A stretch of 64,000 nucleotides of DNA. Origin: Sanghuangporus weigelae (lineage: Eukaryota; Basidiomycota; Agaricomycetes; Hymenochaetales; Hymenochaetaceae). A program made the translations under genes and the position numbers. The notes under the pieces are model-generated. The model was not told the origin of the DNA, searched no databases, and saw only the letters and a list, made by a program, of their open reading frames with translations. Positions 22,645 to 35,222 of this stretch are shown here, in pieces. Every line of letters starts with the position of its first letter. The first letter of the stretch is position 1. The DNA is taken from assembly GCA_033182465.1 (NCBI GenBank), contig CP137318.1, positions 3,038,001-3,102,000 of the forward strand. Reading direction: 5' to 3'.

Positions 22645-25600
22645 ATGGACTCAGCACAGTCGGCAGACTTATTGGCTCGCATCCAACATTATCTGGACTC
22701 CGATCCTAGTGGTTTACGCCGTGCCCTCGACATGGACGATGACGACTCCTTTGCTACACCGCTCTCTCCAATTGATGAGTTAACGGATTCTTCTACGGAC
22801 TCAGAGGAAGATCATCTTGAGAAGCAACGTGCCGTGCTTCGGACATACGTTGACTCTCTGCCGTACTCGTGCGAGTCCCTTCAGGAGATGGACCAGAAGC
22901 TTGCAGAAATTATTGATATGATTTACTTATCGGCCAGGGCAAATCGGTTGGATTTGCTACGTGAGTGGGACGGTATACTCAGCACGTGAGTTGAACGCCA
23001 TAGTGCTCGTCTGCTCAAGAGGCTAATATCGGATGCATATAGCTGGTTGCTCATGAAGTATCCCATCACAAAGGCGACCCGGGTCAAGTTGCTAAAGTAC
23101 TACTATGAACTCAGTGTTATACCTGCGGAGTCCCACCTTGTAAATGAGAGAGTCAGAATGTTCTCTGCACTACTTCCTCCTAAACGTGATTCTGTATTGT
23201 CTATCGACACCAATAATTTAATATTGGACTGGCGTCCTTTATGGAGGATCGTAAAGAAGGAGCTCTGGCCTACGATGAGGTCTCTCAATCCTTCGTACGC
23301 GGACACATATACTTACTACCCGTTTCGGAAACTAATGTCAACTTTGGTGGTAGTCGGAACGTCGCTAACATTTATTTACAACTCGCGGAGTTGTGCAAAC
23401 GATTCTTTCCCCCGGGCGAACTCAAGAACATCCTGGAGACGATATTACCTCTTCTCGGGCCCGAAGTGAGCTTACATCAGCATTGTTACATTGTGGCTGT
23501 CTATGCTGACTGACCATTGTCATAGACTTTTCTTAGCATTGTTCCAGTCCTAACATGTTTCATCCCTCTTTCGTGTCCACAAGATTATCTCTCTGCTCTG
23601 TTCTCTATTTGGGAGTCATTCAACTCTAATATCGTAGACGAAAGGATGATTGAACTCATGGCGGATCTCGCTGAAGAGCATGTTTCAGGATTGGCTGGTC
23701 CTCTCGGAGTTGATGGCGCAACTCGGTGGAGAGACGTGGGTATATGGACCGAGAAGCAGTGGGTAGTAATCACGGGAAAGTGCCTTGGATCCATGAGTAA
23801 GGATGCTGCTCTCTATACATTCGATATCTGACACGGGTACTACAGACGTGCCGGTCGGAGGTGCAAAGGTTCGCTTGCAAATCGAATGTCGTAAATGTCA
23901 CGCTCAAACCAGTTTAGGGACCAAGTACAACTGGCGGTCACGCTGACATGTCCGGAACAAAAAATGATATTCGTATTAAGAAACCAGTAAACAAAAATAG
24001 TGGGTGGCATTTCACTCCCTTTCGAGAATAAGGAATACTATCGTGGTATCTTGAAAGATGCGTTGGCCAAATTATTCGTTTATTCCATGTCCGTAGATGG
24101 GCCAGATAGGGTCGACTCGACCCAAGACAGCTCGGCGTATGTATCATCCACAGGCTTCCTTGCAGGATCAAGAGCACTAGATTCTCTCGAGAAAATCATA
24201 ACCAGTGCAGAAACATTCTTTCATCCATCAAACTCCGGGCCCTGGACTCTCAGTGTGCGTATCAGCAGTAGCACTTACTTCTGTATCCTATTAATCTTGT
24301 TTCCGCAACTACAGTTGTCTAGCTTCTTGCAAAAGCTTGCGTCTGAGTTCTGCAAACGATGGAAGGAGGAAGAGGATCCGAGATGCAAGACTCCGATGGT
24401 GAGTTCATCTGGTAAGGTCAAATAATGATAGAAGATGAATTATCCTGGATAGACGCAAAGGCTCACGCCAGCCATTCGTCGCTCATTCGTATTGACTCTC
24501 CGCACGCCGCTGCTTTTCACCCTTTTTGCAAAAGATCCGATTGCCATGGGATTCGCACAAGCCGCATTGAGAAGCATAGCTTTGCTTGAACCTGGGCTCG
24601 TGATGCCCCAGTTGCTTGAACGTGCATACGGTGGCCTAGAAGTGGTCAACGAAACCCACCGAACTACCGCTGTTCTCAGCATGTTGTCTGGTATCGCTTT
24701 GCCTCTTGTGTCGGAAAGGATTTGGCTAGGGGGACAGAGGCATCTCGTCCCACTTCTCGAATTGTGTCTTCCTGGTATCGATGTTGTAAGTCTGTCTCAC
24801 CGATTTGCGGGCTTCCTGCTGGAATGATGCGTAAAATTTGGTAATCTGCGTAGAATGATCCTTCGAAAACGATTTGTGCCACAACTTTCATTTGCTACGC
24901 CTTGCAGCACGTTAAGATCGGAGATCTCTCTATGCATGCCCACACCGCTAGTGTCATGGCTGCCGATGACGGTCCCTCGGAAAATATGCAAAGGGACATT
25001 GACGAGCAATTCGATTGGCTTCCCGATGGTTCTGATAACTTATTCGCGGTACTCAGCAAAGAAGAAGAGTGGACACTAGTAAGAGAGAGCACAGCTGGCT
25101 TTGCAGGTGTGTACTATTGTATATGATTGGCGCCTAAATGAATCGTTTGCACAATAGACTGGGTGACTTCCCTATTCCGACGTGTCTTTGCCCTTTACGA
25201 GAATCTTCCCGAAGAAGGTGGACGCAGGAACACTACAGGCGGTAAAACTGAAGAAACTGTGCTGAAGTCTACCAAGAACATGTTGGACGTTGTTTGCTTG
25301 CATTTATCCGACCCTTTATTCGATCTCGTCCTGAAACTCGTATTCGAATATGCAACGACAAACACGAGATCAAACGCAGTACGCGCTATTGGACAGCTTG
25401 TTGCGTGTCTTGCTCGAGTAAAACCGCAGTTGACTTCAGACACTTTCCTGCCTTATTGTCTGCAGCAAATCAAAGAGGAACTACGGTATGGTGCCTCAAG
25501 TGTCAGGACCACTTCGTCCCATGCGGCAGTACCCTCAGACACCACACTCCATTGGAGTACGTATCCTTTTCTCTGATAGCAAGCGAAATAATTAAATCTG

Positions 25601-28600
25601 GTCTGCAGATATTTCCTTATTGCGAGGATGCCTTGGGTATGGAGGAGCTGCTGTCAGTTGTTCCTCATCTCTCTCCGTCTTTCGACCTCCTGATAGAATC
25701 TTCACATAGTTACTTAGGCATAAAGATGCCATTCTTGAGCTCCTTTCTGTACTTATCGATAAGACGAAGAGTGAGCGCGGATTCAGTGGAACGGGCCGGC
25801 TTATCTTACGCCTTCTGCACACCCTCTCTGGAGTCTACCCAGTCAATAGTCGTTTTGTGAATTCGGACGAATGGCAATCGGATGGTAAGGTCTCATGCTA
25901 CTCTTTCTCCACTTACACTGACTCCTCACAGAGTTCGAGAAGAATCACAGTCTTTATTGGGGTCGCTTTTATGACGTGAAGGACGTGAAGATCGAGTGGC
26001 ATGGTTAGTACTGCCTTATTTCTATGTGAACATTCTCCTAACATATTTACTTAGTACCGAGTGACGAGGAAATATCGTTCGTGCTCCAGATCCTTGAGCA
26101 AACCATAGATCCTCTTCTCGATAATCTGGAGGAACTTCTGGTTGATACAAGCAATTGGGACGACGTAGCACGAAACGACTTTTGCAGGTATGTGAATCAA
26201 CTCGCGACTATTACGCGATTTAAACGTACTTGATGAAAGGTATCTATATGCCATACGATCGGTTTGGGCCGGTCTGCCTACCTTACTGCAAGAGTCGGAG
26301 CGTTCTGGGGATCCCGAAGTGAGGGATAAGCTCATTAGCGATAACAGTATAGGACCCTTCGGTCTCCGTGCACAAGCAGGATTTTGTTTGACTGATCAAC
26401 GAGACACACGATATCAGGTAGCTATGAAGCACCGACAGCGTTTTGGTCGCGTCATCCATCAAGCAGCGGTTGCACTGCGTGAAAGTGTTGCTGGAGAAGA
26501 CCATATTGACGCTGTGATCGGAGTGCTCAAGGTAAGCGTGACTCGGTTCTAATGTATGAGTATCTGCTCAGAAGACGAAGTCAATCGACACGTACCTGCT
26601 TGAGTATGGTACAAGTAGGTCTGCTTACGTGGCGCTGCAGAAAAATTACGCTTTAGTGCGGGAGTAAGTGACTTAGCACTTGTCTTCAACATCACTCATT
26701 ACTGAATTTCTATCTAAAGCGTCAACAAGATGTGGCCACGCCAGAGAGAAAACTCCCGTCTTGTGTTTCTGAAACGGGCGCAAGTATACCACAATGCTCG
26801 CTTGGCGACGCACTCGAACAATCGTTGTCGAACCGAAAATGATGTGCAGTTATTCGATGACTTGATCGAGTTCTCATTGTCGCCTTACACTAGAGTTAGA
26901 CGGTGTGTATTTCTACGGTAATACGAATAGCTATGTGCTGACGCCTTCCATGTTAAAGGCATAGCCAAAGTGTTCTGTTCACTGCTACTGCCGTACGTAT
27001 ATTTATTGTATTCTTAATCAGAGAGCTGAGTGCAATATCCTCCCTAGTCCTACCGTCTTGCTGCCCATTCTGTGCTGCCACGAATTGCATCCGCTCTTGT
27101 GCGAGGTGCAGACCCTGATAGAATGAAGGGAGCGCTATATGTCCTACTACACAAGAATTACAGTACGTCGATATCTCGGCATGTGCGATTCCTGATTCCT
27201 GACCCTATCTTTTGTCTTCAGGATCTGTAATTCGACACAGTATGTCTTTTGCTAGCCCGAAAACATCGCGTCTCAACTCTCTTTGTTTAAAGACCACCCT
27301 GTTATGGCTGATTTATTGACTGCGCTTCTAGAGTCCCAGCATCAAGAAAAGGTAAACTTAATTCTGTGCCCGACAGTTCGGATTCGTTGAATACTGCTTG
27401 CAGCCCTCAGTTCAAAAGCTCATCCCAACAGTGCATCACGAAATAATCCGGCACTGCAGTGATGAAGAAAGTTGGCGAGATTACCCCACCTTGCAAAAGA
27501 ACACCAGACTCTACACCGTACTCGACTCGTTGAGAGGGATCTTCCCCGACAGACAGATAGATGGCACTCTGCTCTGCGAGATGAGGACTACTGCTGCTCA
27601 AAGAAATGAGGAGAAAGAGAAGGCGTATGAGAAATTGGTAAGTCCTGAGCTCTGGGACCACTTATTAGTTATAACCTTGATGCAGGTGACACATATTATT
27701 GAGATTGGCCGGCGATCAACGACACACGTAAGTTTTGTCTTGATATTGCATGCCATCAAAAATAATGCAAAGGCAATTTGCAGTGGAGATATTTACAGAT
27801 GGCCATGCAATCCCTTCCTCTGAGAAGAGACAAGCCGGCCTTGGCTGATGTTGCTGAGACTCTCGTAAAGATGACCATTGAATCTCATCCATCGACCCGA
27901 TTGATTGCTCAGAGGCATGTGCTCATTTCATATTTCATAACAATCTGGTTTAGTTCTTACACGTGGATAGGTGTCTGGTAAAGATTCTAGGCATCGTCAA
28001 GCTCCGGTCATACGCCAAGAGCGACGACGAGATCTGGTTTGAAGAGTGGCGAAACCCTCTACAGCTAGATGTTGAAGTGAAAGACGCTCGTAAATTCGTT
28101 TCATCCCTTCGAGAGTCATTGGTTGCCAAGAAGCCTCCGTAAGTTTGACCCTCACAGAAGTGGAGGTTCTTCTGAATGATTCACTTGTCTACTCACCTCG
28201 GTTCAGCCTCGTCTACATTGACAAAATTTCATCCGGATTTTTATTTTGGGAGCCCGTAATTAAAGCGTATCGACCTCCACAAGATTCCTCGCTGCAAATT
28301 GTCTGGGAAAGTCAATCAAGGCCAGCCTTGCAGAAAATCGAGTCCCTTATCCTAGAGCCATCTTATTTTTCGAGACTGCTTTCGTTGTGGTCTCAAGAGG
28401 CAGATGCAAAAGGTGCTTTAAGTACGGATATCAACCTTCGGTGGGCTGGCCATTATTAATTTCAATTGGACAAATGATGCAACTTCTGCCTTCTTTTCAG
28501 GTCCGACAATATGTTGTACATGAAGACACTTAGTATGACCCATGATACTGATCCGTTCTCGTATTCTTGCTGAGGTTTGGTCATTTTCAGCAAAGATGTT

Positions 28601-30917
28601 TGAAGAGAAGATTCTTGAAAAACTCTTACCGGAACTCGAGCCACTGCTTTCCGATTCAAATCGCTTCAGTCAAAGGGCCGCGGCCGAGGCACTTGCGGGT
28701 GTACGTACCATATAAAGAATGTATTTTCGATGACTGACACAGGTGATTAGGTGCTTCGTGGCTCCAAGCACTGGCTGGAGCCAGCTCGTAAGATTCTTTG
28801 GGATTGGTTCATGCCTCGTGTTTCAGTTATTTCAGCGCAAATTAAGCCCGACACGGTATCACTCTGGGAAATGTTTTTCAAGGTACCAGTCGTTGTTGTG
28901 TCATCGGACTGATTCTAACTGCCGTGCTGTGCAAAAAGCATGTATTGGAACGCCTCGACCCGAATCGGAATCGCGCTCTCGTCGATTGGATGCTCTCTCT
29001 GTCACTTGAGTTCCATAGTGATTCAGCGTTCGCTAGTAAGTTGAACTAATCAGATAATAATCCTGGCACGTTATTCAAGGGCATCATAATCAGTGAGCAA
29101 GACTCTAAGCCTCTTCGCGACATTGGTGAACGAAATGGGCATCCGATTCGCTGGGCTATCCGATCGATACATTAATCTCTTATTCGATAATGCGCATACG
29201 GGTTACGCTGAGGTGCTTGGCAAAGATTCATCGCTTCTTTGTCCCGTGTCTAACATTTACCTGCAGATACGCTCGGGAATTGCTCAGGCTCTGCATTTGT
29301 TGATGATATGCGAGTGGAATACTTGTTATCCATCTTTGGACGCCTTCTTGGCTGCATGCGAAAATGAGGATGACCCATTGCGAATTAGGTTCGTGCGGAG
29401 GTTATGTTCCATCCGTTTCCAAATCTTATTTAAGAGATAAAAAGACATGCAAAGTATTTAGGACGTATAATGAGATTCGCAGAGAAACTGCCCGAGTGGC
29501 GGCTTGAGCGTCTTCCTCCTCCGAGAGTTAGCCAGTCACAGGTGTGTCCTCTTGGCTGCAATGCATCAGAGCAGTGTTGGTTCTTACTAGGTCATCTGTT
29601 ATCAGTTCGACAAAGTTAGCTTGACCTGTCGGTTCAAATTTCTTGCAATGTCCTATACATTTCTGACGTCTAGAATATGCAGTACTATCGTGGATATGGA
29701 CGGTTGGACACAGTTCGGAAGCAAGCACGATGTTCGCTTATATTATGCCACTTTTGTGAGTGAATATTACCCCACCTTTATATGCTATCCACTCATTTCG
29801 ACCAGACCAGAGATACTGAGAATGACGGAGCTGAATGACAATCGCGAGCTGATGATGTACAGCTCGGGTGTCTTGTTTATTTTATCGGCGGTGACCCCGC
29901 CGCATGAGTACGTCGAGAAGATCGTAGATCAGTGCTTATCCGCGATTAAGGAATCTTCGGTGTGACGCTTCGCTATTCATAGTCCGAAATTACTGATTTT
30001 TGAACATGAACTATAGTCCTACAAGATCAAACTCGTTGGGCTGCCCATGCTCACTCTGTTCTTCTTCCGTAACTTAGTCGGCGTGTCTGATGCCTGTGCG
30101 GAGAGGGTCATGGAAATTGTCATCTCATGTCTTGCAGATGAGAACATTGAGGTACGAGAAGTGGCAAAGAAGGTCCTTTCGAGTCTATTACGGTGCTCTC
30201 AACGAAGGCAAATATTACCATTGCGGGTACGGAGCATTGCTTTTGGTATACTTAACGACACGATCTCACCAGATTGCATTATCTAGGATCGGTTCATAGC
30301 TACAATACGGAAGACTAAGGTACCGGGGAGGCAAGAACCCGGATATGCTGATGCACTGCGCACCTTGCATTCTGCGATTCTTGGTGTTTGCGCATTAATG
30401 GAAAGCTTCCCGTACAACATCGAACCATGGATGCCTGCCCTGACTGAAGGTACTTGTCATGCATAACGCATGCGTATTCTCGGCTCACGAGCTATCTTGT
30501 CTAGTGTTGGCGCCGCATGCATCCGACCCTCCACCGATATCGACAACAATCAGGAAGACCTCGTCAGAATTCAAGAAGGTGAGCAGCGTCCACTAGCGCT
30601 CTTGTCTTTCATGTAGCTAGCGAGCAACATGATCTGACAATCTCATGCCATAGACTCATCAAGTGAGTGACGATGTTTTTCAAGTTCGGGGCCGGCGCCA
30701 GATACCTTGTTGACATAACATTTGCTGATAAAATTGGACTTTATTCACGAATCTGCTTTACTCTGCTTCAGGATACATGGCATGTCGACCAATTGTTGTT
30801 TAACGAAGACCAGCTTCAGGATTTATCGACCATGCTCATAGGAACATCGTACTGTGCGTGATTATTTGGTATAATTTTTATATGAAAGTTACTGACGGCT
30901 TTACTGTAGACGCATAA
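22645..30917 (+). CDS. BLM10: Proteasome activator Blm10 / PA200
   Basis: Giant HEAT-repeat protein, about 1,900 residues, that caps the 20S proteasome and helps degrade peptides, acetylated histones and unfolded proteins. The N-terminus reads MDSAQSADLLARIQHYL. An acidic stretch is followed by YVDSLPYSCESLQEMDQKL and RLDLLREWDGIL, matching the family start. HEAT-like helices continue through more than 20 exons, including WHFTPFENKEYY-like sequence near 24010 and LVMPQLLERAYGGLE. The end is DTWHVDQLLFNEDQL, then TSY joined by a final intron (30854-30909) to YA-stop. This gives the YYA (HbYX) tail that opens the proteasome gate. Start ATG 22645 is the first of a long frame after a Tyr/Ser-poor leader. 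No frame breaks were noticed. The intron positions in the middle (26900-27400) are approximate. Confidence 0.93.
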
Positions 30918-32202
30918 TCTGTGGATATGCAAGTTCCGGAGACAGGGGAACGCCGACAAAGACGAACAGTAATGTTTGGTTTATTTCCCAGTCCTGGTCA
31001 ATACATATTAGATATAGATAACCTTAACTGACGGCGCCGAATCCGAGGTATTTTGTAAGACAGTATGCACAAAACGGGTGTGATACCGAGGAGTAAGCTC
31101 CGTAACATCTTGAGTAAATCTGAACCGTATCAGTGTCAACGTAAACATGAAGCATGCACAGAAGACTGCTTTTCGCATTTCTGTGACTCGAGTAACCGAC
31201 AAATGCAGATATGCCAGGAAGTCTTTGCGGTGATTAAGATGATAAGTAACTCGCCATCGATGTGAATGCAACCCAGAAGCATTTCACTCCAACGCAATCG
31301 TCGAGCAGATGTATTCTGGGTAAAGATTGAGTACAAGCTACCATTCCATTGTGACACCTGCAGGGACCGGAAGCATATTGCTGTTGCCATTTGTGGCTAG
31401 TAAATTTCTCACGAATTGAAGTACTTTAAATTGGATTGGCCTGTCGCCGTGACGGTCGACCCTCCTCGTTGCTGCCCGCAGCCGCCGACGTATTCCATGC
31501 ACATGACCGACACGAGTAGGCGACGAGTATCGTATCTGTGATCGATACGTACAACGAGCAGCGAGACAAGAAGAGGAGTGTCGTAATTTATTTGCAAAGA
31601 GTGACCTGTGAGTAACGCTGCCTCGTGTACAAGGTGCGTTTTCATCAACTTCATCGCCCTACCGCATCCTTCACCCGTCTTCTCTCTCTCCTCCCTTCCT
31701 TCTCCCTCTCACGTTTCCATGTCTTTCAGTCCTTTTCCTCTCTAACTTGTCTACTATCTATCATCAGCTTAACTCCTTCATCTTTCCAAACATCCAGAAT
31801 CGTTTGCATATCTTCAATCCTAGATCACTTCTGCTTCTGCACCCTGCAACCCCAACAGCGCGTTTTTATATCGCACCAGTCCTAGATTCATTGCTGGCAC
31901 AGCTTTTGACACAGAATCACATAGCCTCGCCACCTTTGACTGGCTACAGTTGCGTTCAAGTTTGCTGAGCCTTGCAACAGCGTTCGTTTTGCACCGCTCG
32001 CCGCTTCCCGATCAACAATCCTTACTTATCCTTGTTTTAACCAAGTATATCGAGGATCGGCCGCATTCCTCCTTTTCTGCGATATTTCCGCTCGAAACAT
32101 TAATCTTTATCGACTAGTAAGTCCTACTACTTCTCTTTTCAATAAGCCTTGTTCTGGCTCTTACGTATCCATCTTGCCCTAGTTTCGACTCACTCTTCTG
32201 AC
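30918..32202. promoter_or_regulatory. Intergenic region with long pyrimidine-rich leader of the CCCH gene
   Basis: No supported gene lies in these 1,285 bases. From about 31660 to 32150 the plus strand is strongly C+T rich, with tracts such as CTTCTCTCTCTCCTCCC. This is common just upstream of transcription starts and in 5' leaders of well-expressed basidiomycete genes. It likely belongs to the zinc-finger gene at 32203. Small frames at 31008-31271 and 31409-31654 (minus) look like chance. Confidence 0.45.
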
Positions 32203-35200
32203 ATGAGTTCCTCCCCTGCTGTATCGACGTTCTATACACCGTCGGACCATCGATCTTCCGTTTCTCTTACGAAGACTTATGAGTGGACCCAGAGCCATGA
32301 ATCAAGAGACGGACATGATAGCATTGATGTACGGTTATTTGTTTCTTGTCTTCTAGACAACCTTTCGTTGATGCGTAGGATATTTGTCAGCGCCCGGGTT
32401 CGCAAGGTCGCCCCTCCCCAAGGGACTCGCCATCTTCACGTCGCCCAGGTTCCGGCCTGCAAAAACCACCCTTCTCGCCTTCTCCGCTTGTTATGTCGAG
32501 TCAGCCTAATTCAGACTATATGAAGTCGAACCCTAAGTCTGCTGCTCCCGTCGAGCCGTTTGTTCGCGATGGCACGATAGAGGATTTTGCTAGTGGATTA
32601 CGCCGTGCTGGAAATCGCTGGAGTTTCAATGGCTCCGAAAAAATTGCGGAACCCAAGGTTGCTACTTGGGATCTCGTCGACGAAATCGGCAAGCTGGGTA
32701 TATCAAATGACTCGGGCGAAGGTACAGATGGTACAACAACTCCTCCAAAGAATGGCATGCGAAATGTCCTGCAGATACATGAGGCAAGCCCCTTAGGTAC
32801 ATCCTCATCTGATACTTCTTTGGACTCGACCTCGCCTCGAAACGCCGAGGTCTTCAATCTACCTTCTCACTCGCGCGAGTCCTCGATCGAAACGTTGAAT
32901 TCAGAAAGTTCCGCGAGAAGTAATGCGCATATAAGCTCCCTCAAGACTGTCCCGTTCTCAGCGGACTTTACCAAAGATAGGCCTAGATCATTCAGTGGCG
33001 CCATCTCAGACGTTGAACTTCGTCGTTTGCAAAATATTCATACTCCTTCTCATCTTCCGGAATCTCTGCAAGATAAAGGTCCATCCATGACGAAGGAAGT
33101 CAATGGCAGTGATAACAAACCTCAGTCCTCAGTCCCGAGCGGAGAAAATGGGACAGGATCAGGACAACCCATGTATCCCTCTCTAGCAGCATATCCGAAC
33201 TCACAACCGCAGTTGCAACCTCCTGTATGGTCCAGTTTCATTCCATCATTGTCCATAGTTGATTAATTGATCATTGACTTAGTTCATGGGCATGCCCACG
33301 CAAGGTTTCCTGGGCCGTCCAGAAGAATCGCACGTCGATCCTTCGATTCAGCCCCGCTCTCATTTCATGAATGGTAACCAAGGTCATGCTGCACAGTTTA
33401 TTCCTGTCCCAACCAACGGACCCATGCGCTCTGGGCCTCAAGATGCGATGCCATACCGTCAACAAGTTCGTGGTGTGAACATGTTCCAGCCTCCTTTGCA
33501 GATGCAGGGTCAACCTCCGGCCCTGATTCCGAGCCCAAACAACTTTGGCTACCAGGGCATGCCGAATGCGCCAGGACATCATAACGCACTTTCATTGGGT
33601 ACTCCGCAACAGATGTACAACTTGATGCTTCCTCTGGATCCCGCGGTGAACCGCACGCAGCAAGTTTTCCGTGCAGGTCATCAACATTCCGCGTCTGATC
33701 CCGCAAGTCTTCGGGACGCAGCTCAGCTACTTCTTAGCGCTGGCGTACATAACATGCAGGGTATGCAGTTTCCGCCTACTCCGGCGTTGACGCCTGGTAT
33801 GTATCCGCCTATGGCCATGACTCCACCGGTCTATCCGAACCAATTCTTTCCTGGGGCGGGACCACAAAGTCAGGAAGTCTACAGCCAGCAAGACATGATA
33901 AACGCGATGGCCAGAGCTATACCACCGCAGTTTACTGGTCAAAGTGGCATACAGACGACTCCACAAAACGCCCAGCAGACGTTTTCTGGGTCACCGTCTC
34001 CATCAAACCCGGCGGGCCCAAGTGCGAATAATCGGAAGCTTGGTCTCTACAAAACGGAGCTCTGCAGAAGTTGGGAGGAGAAAGGATCATGCAGATACGG
34101 ACCCAAATGTCAGTTCGCTCATGGCGAGGAAGAGATCCGCAAGGTTGCTAGACATCCAAAGGTGTGTCTAATACTGTGTGTTCCGACTCTTCTGACGTAG
34201 TTTTGGTTTTATTTGAAATAGTATAAGACGGAGATTTGCAGGGTAAGTTGATTGATCATCGCTCGCGATAAGATATTTACTGTTGCCATCCGATTTCAGA
34301 CGTTTTGGGTATCTGGGTCGTGTCCGTACGGAAAGCGTTGTTGCTTTATTCATACAGAACTTCCTGCCTCGGGCACTCCTCCTGGTGCCGGCGAAGGAAA
34401 TACTGCGCCGCCTCCTTCACAAGATGGCCGCGCCCGGTCAATGAGTACAAACAGTGATCCAAATGAAGCGCAAAGCTCCCTTCTTGCACGTATCAAGGGA
34501 AAGAGCAAGCCAGAAGAGAGTTCGGGTTCTGCTACGCCGACCGGTACGTCTGCGATGCAGAGCCCTAGCAGCTACCAGTTCGCGCAAAAGCCGCCGAGCG
34601 GTGCTCTCCGTGTAGATACGAACGTCGAGGCACCCGTTGCAACGAAACAAAACAAGTCAGCTTACCCGACATTCGCGAATACCTCTGTGCAAGCACTGTC
34701 CCCAGGCCCTGTCACCGCAGGTCCGGAATTCGGTCGCCATCTTTCGTCTAATAACTTGAGCCTGGCGGAAATTAATCAGGTTTGTTCCGATGCCTCTTAA
34801 CAATTTTTGTACTGAGACCTTGTGGTTAGCGTCTGAATGGCAATGTGCCAAGCTCTAATACTCGTCATTCATACACGAATTCCGAAGCAAGCATTTCTTT
34901 TGGCCAACAGTCGCAGCAGCCACGTAGTGTATCTGGCGGATCTTCGCCTTTCAATCTATTGTCTGCGCAGACGGAGAGCCCTGCAACATCCGGTACACCC
35001 GGTACTCAGGGGCTTGGCCGTGGCCATTCGCGCTCCGGAAGTGCAAGTAATTGGGGAAGCTTTTCTCAGAAAAATCACCTCGGTGCAGGTGCAAGCCCGT
35101 ACGGGCATACTCCGTCTCCTGGGAATGACGTTGTTACACCTAATGCTGTGGCTTCGCCGTCACCTTGGGGGACGAGTGATCTCAGCAACAACGCGAAACA

Positions 35201-35222
35201 CAATGATAGGACATGGTCTTGA
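32203..35222 (+). CDS. Tandem CCCH zinc-finger RNA-binding protein (tristetraprolin/Zfs1-like)
   Basis: Likely binds AU-rich elements in mRNA 3' ends and promotes decay, like TTP, Cth2 and Zfs1. Two C-x8-C-x5-C-x3-H fingers are seen: YKTELC then [19 protein letters not shown] (34050-34120), and YKTEICR then [18 protein letters not shown] (34222-34360). The H-to-YKTE linker ([13 protein letters not shown]) has the usual TTP length. YKTEICR is carried by a 21-base exon at 34222-34242. The N-terminal 450 residues are disordered, Ser/Pro then Gln/Met/Pro-rich. The C-terminal part is also Ser/Thr-rich with [11 protein letters not shown]-type sites. The start at 32203 ([14 protein letters not shown]) is joined by an intron (about 32329-32379) to the frame that holds [12 protein letters not shown] at 32493. 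A later start at 32493 is possible. Six introns. Confidence 0.88.
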
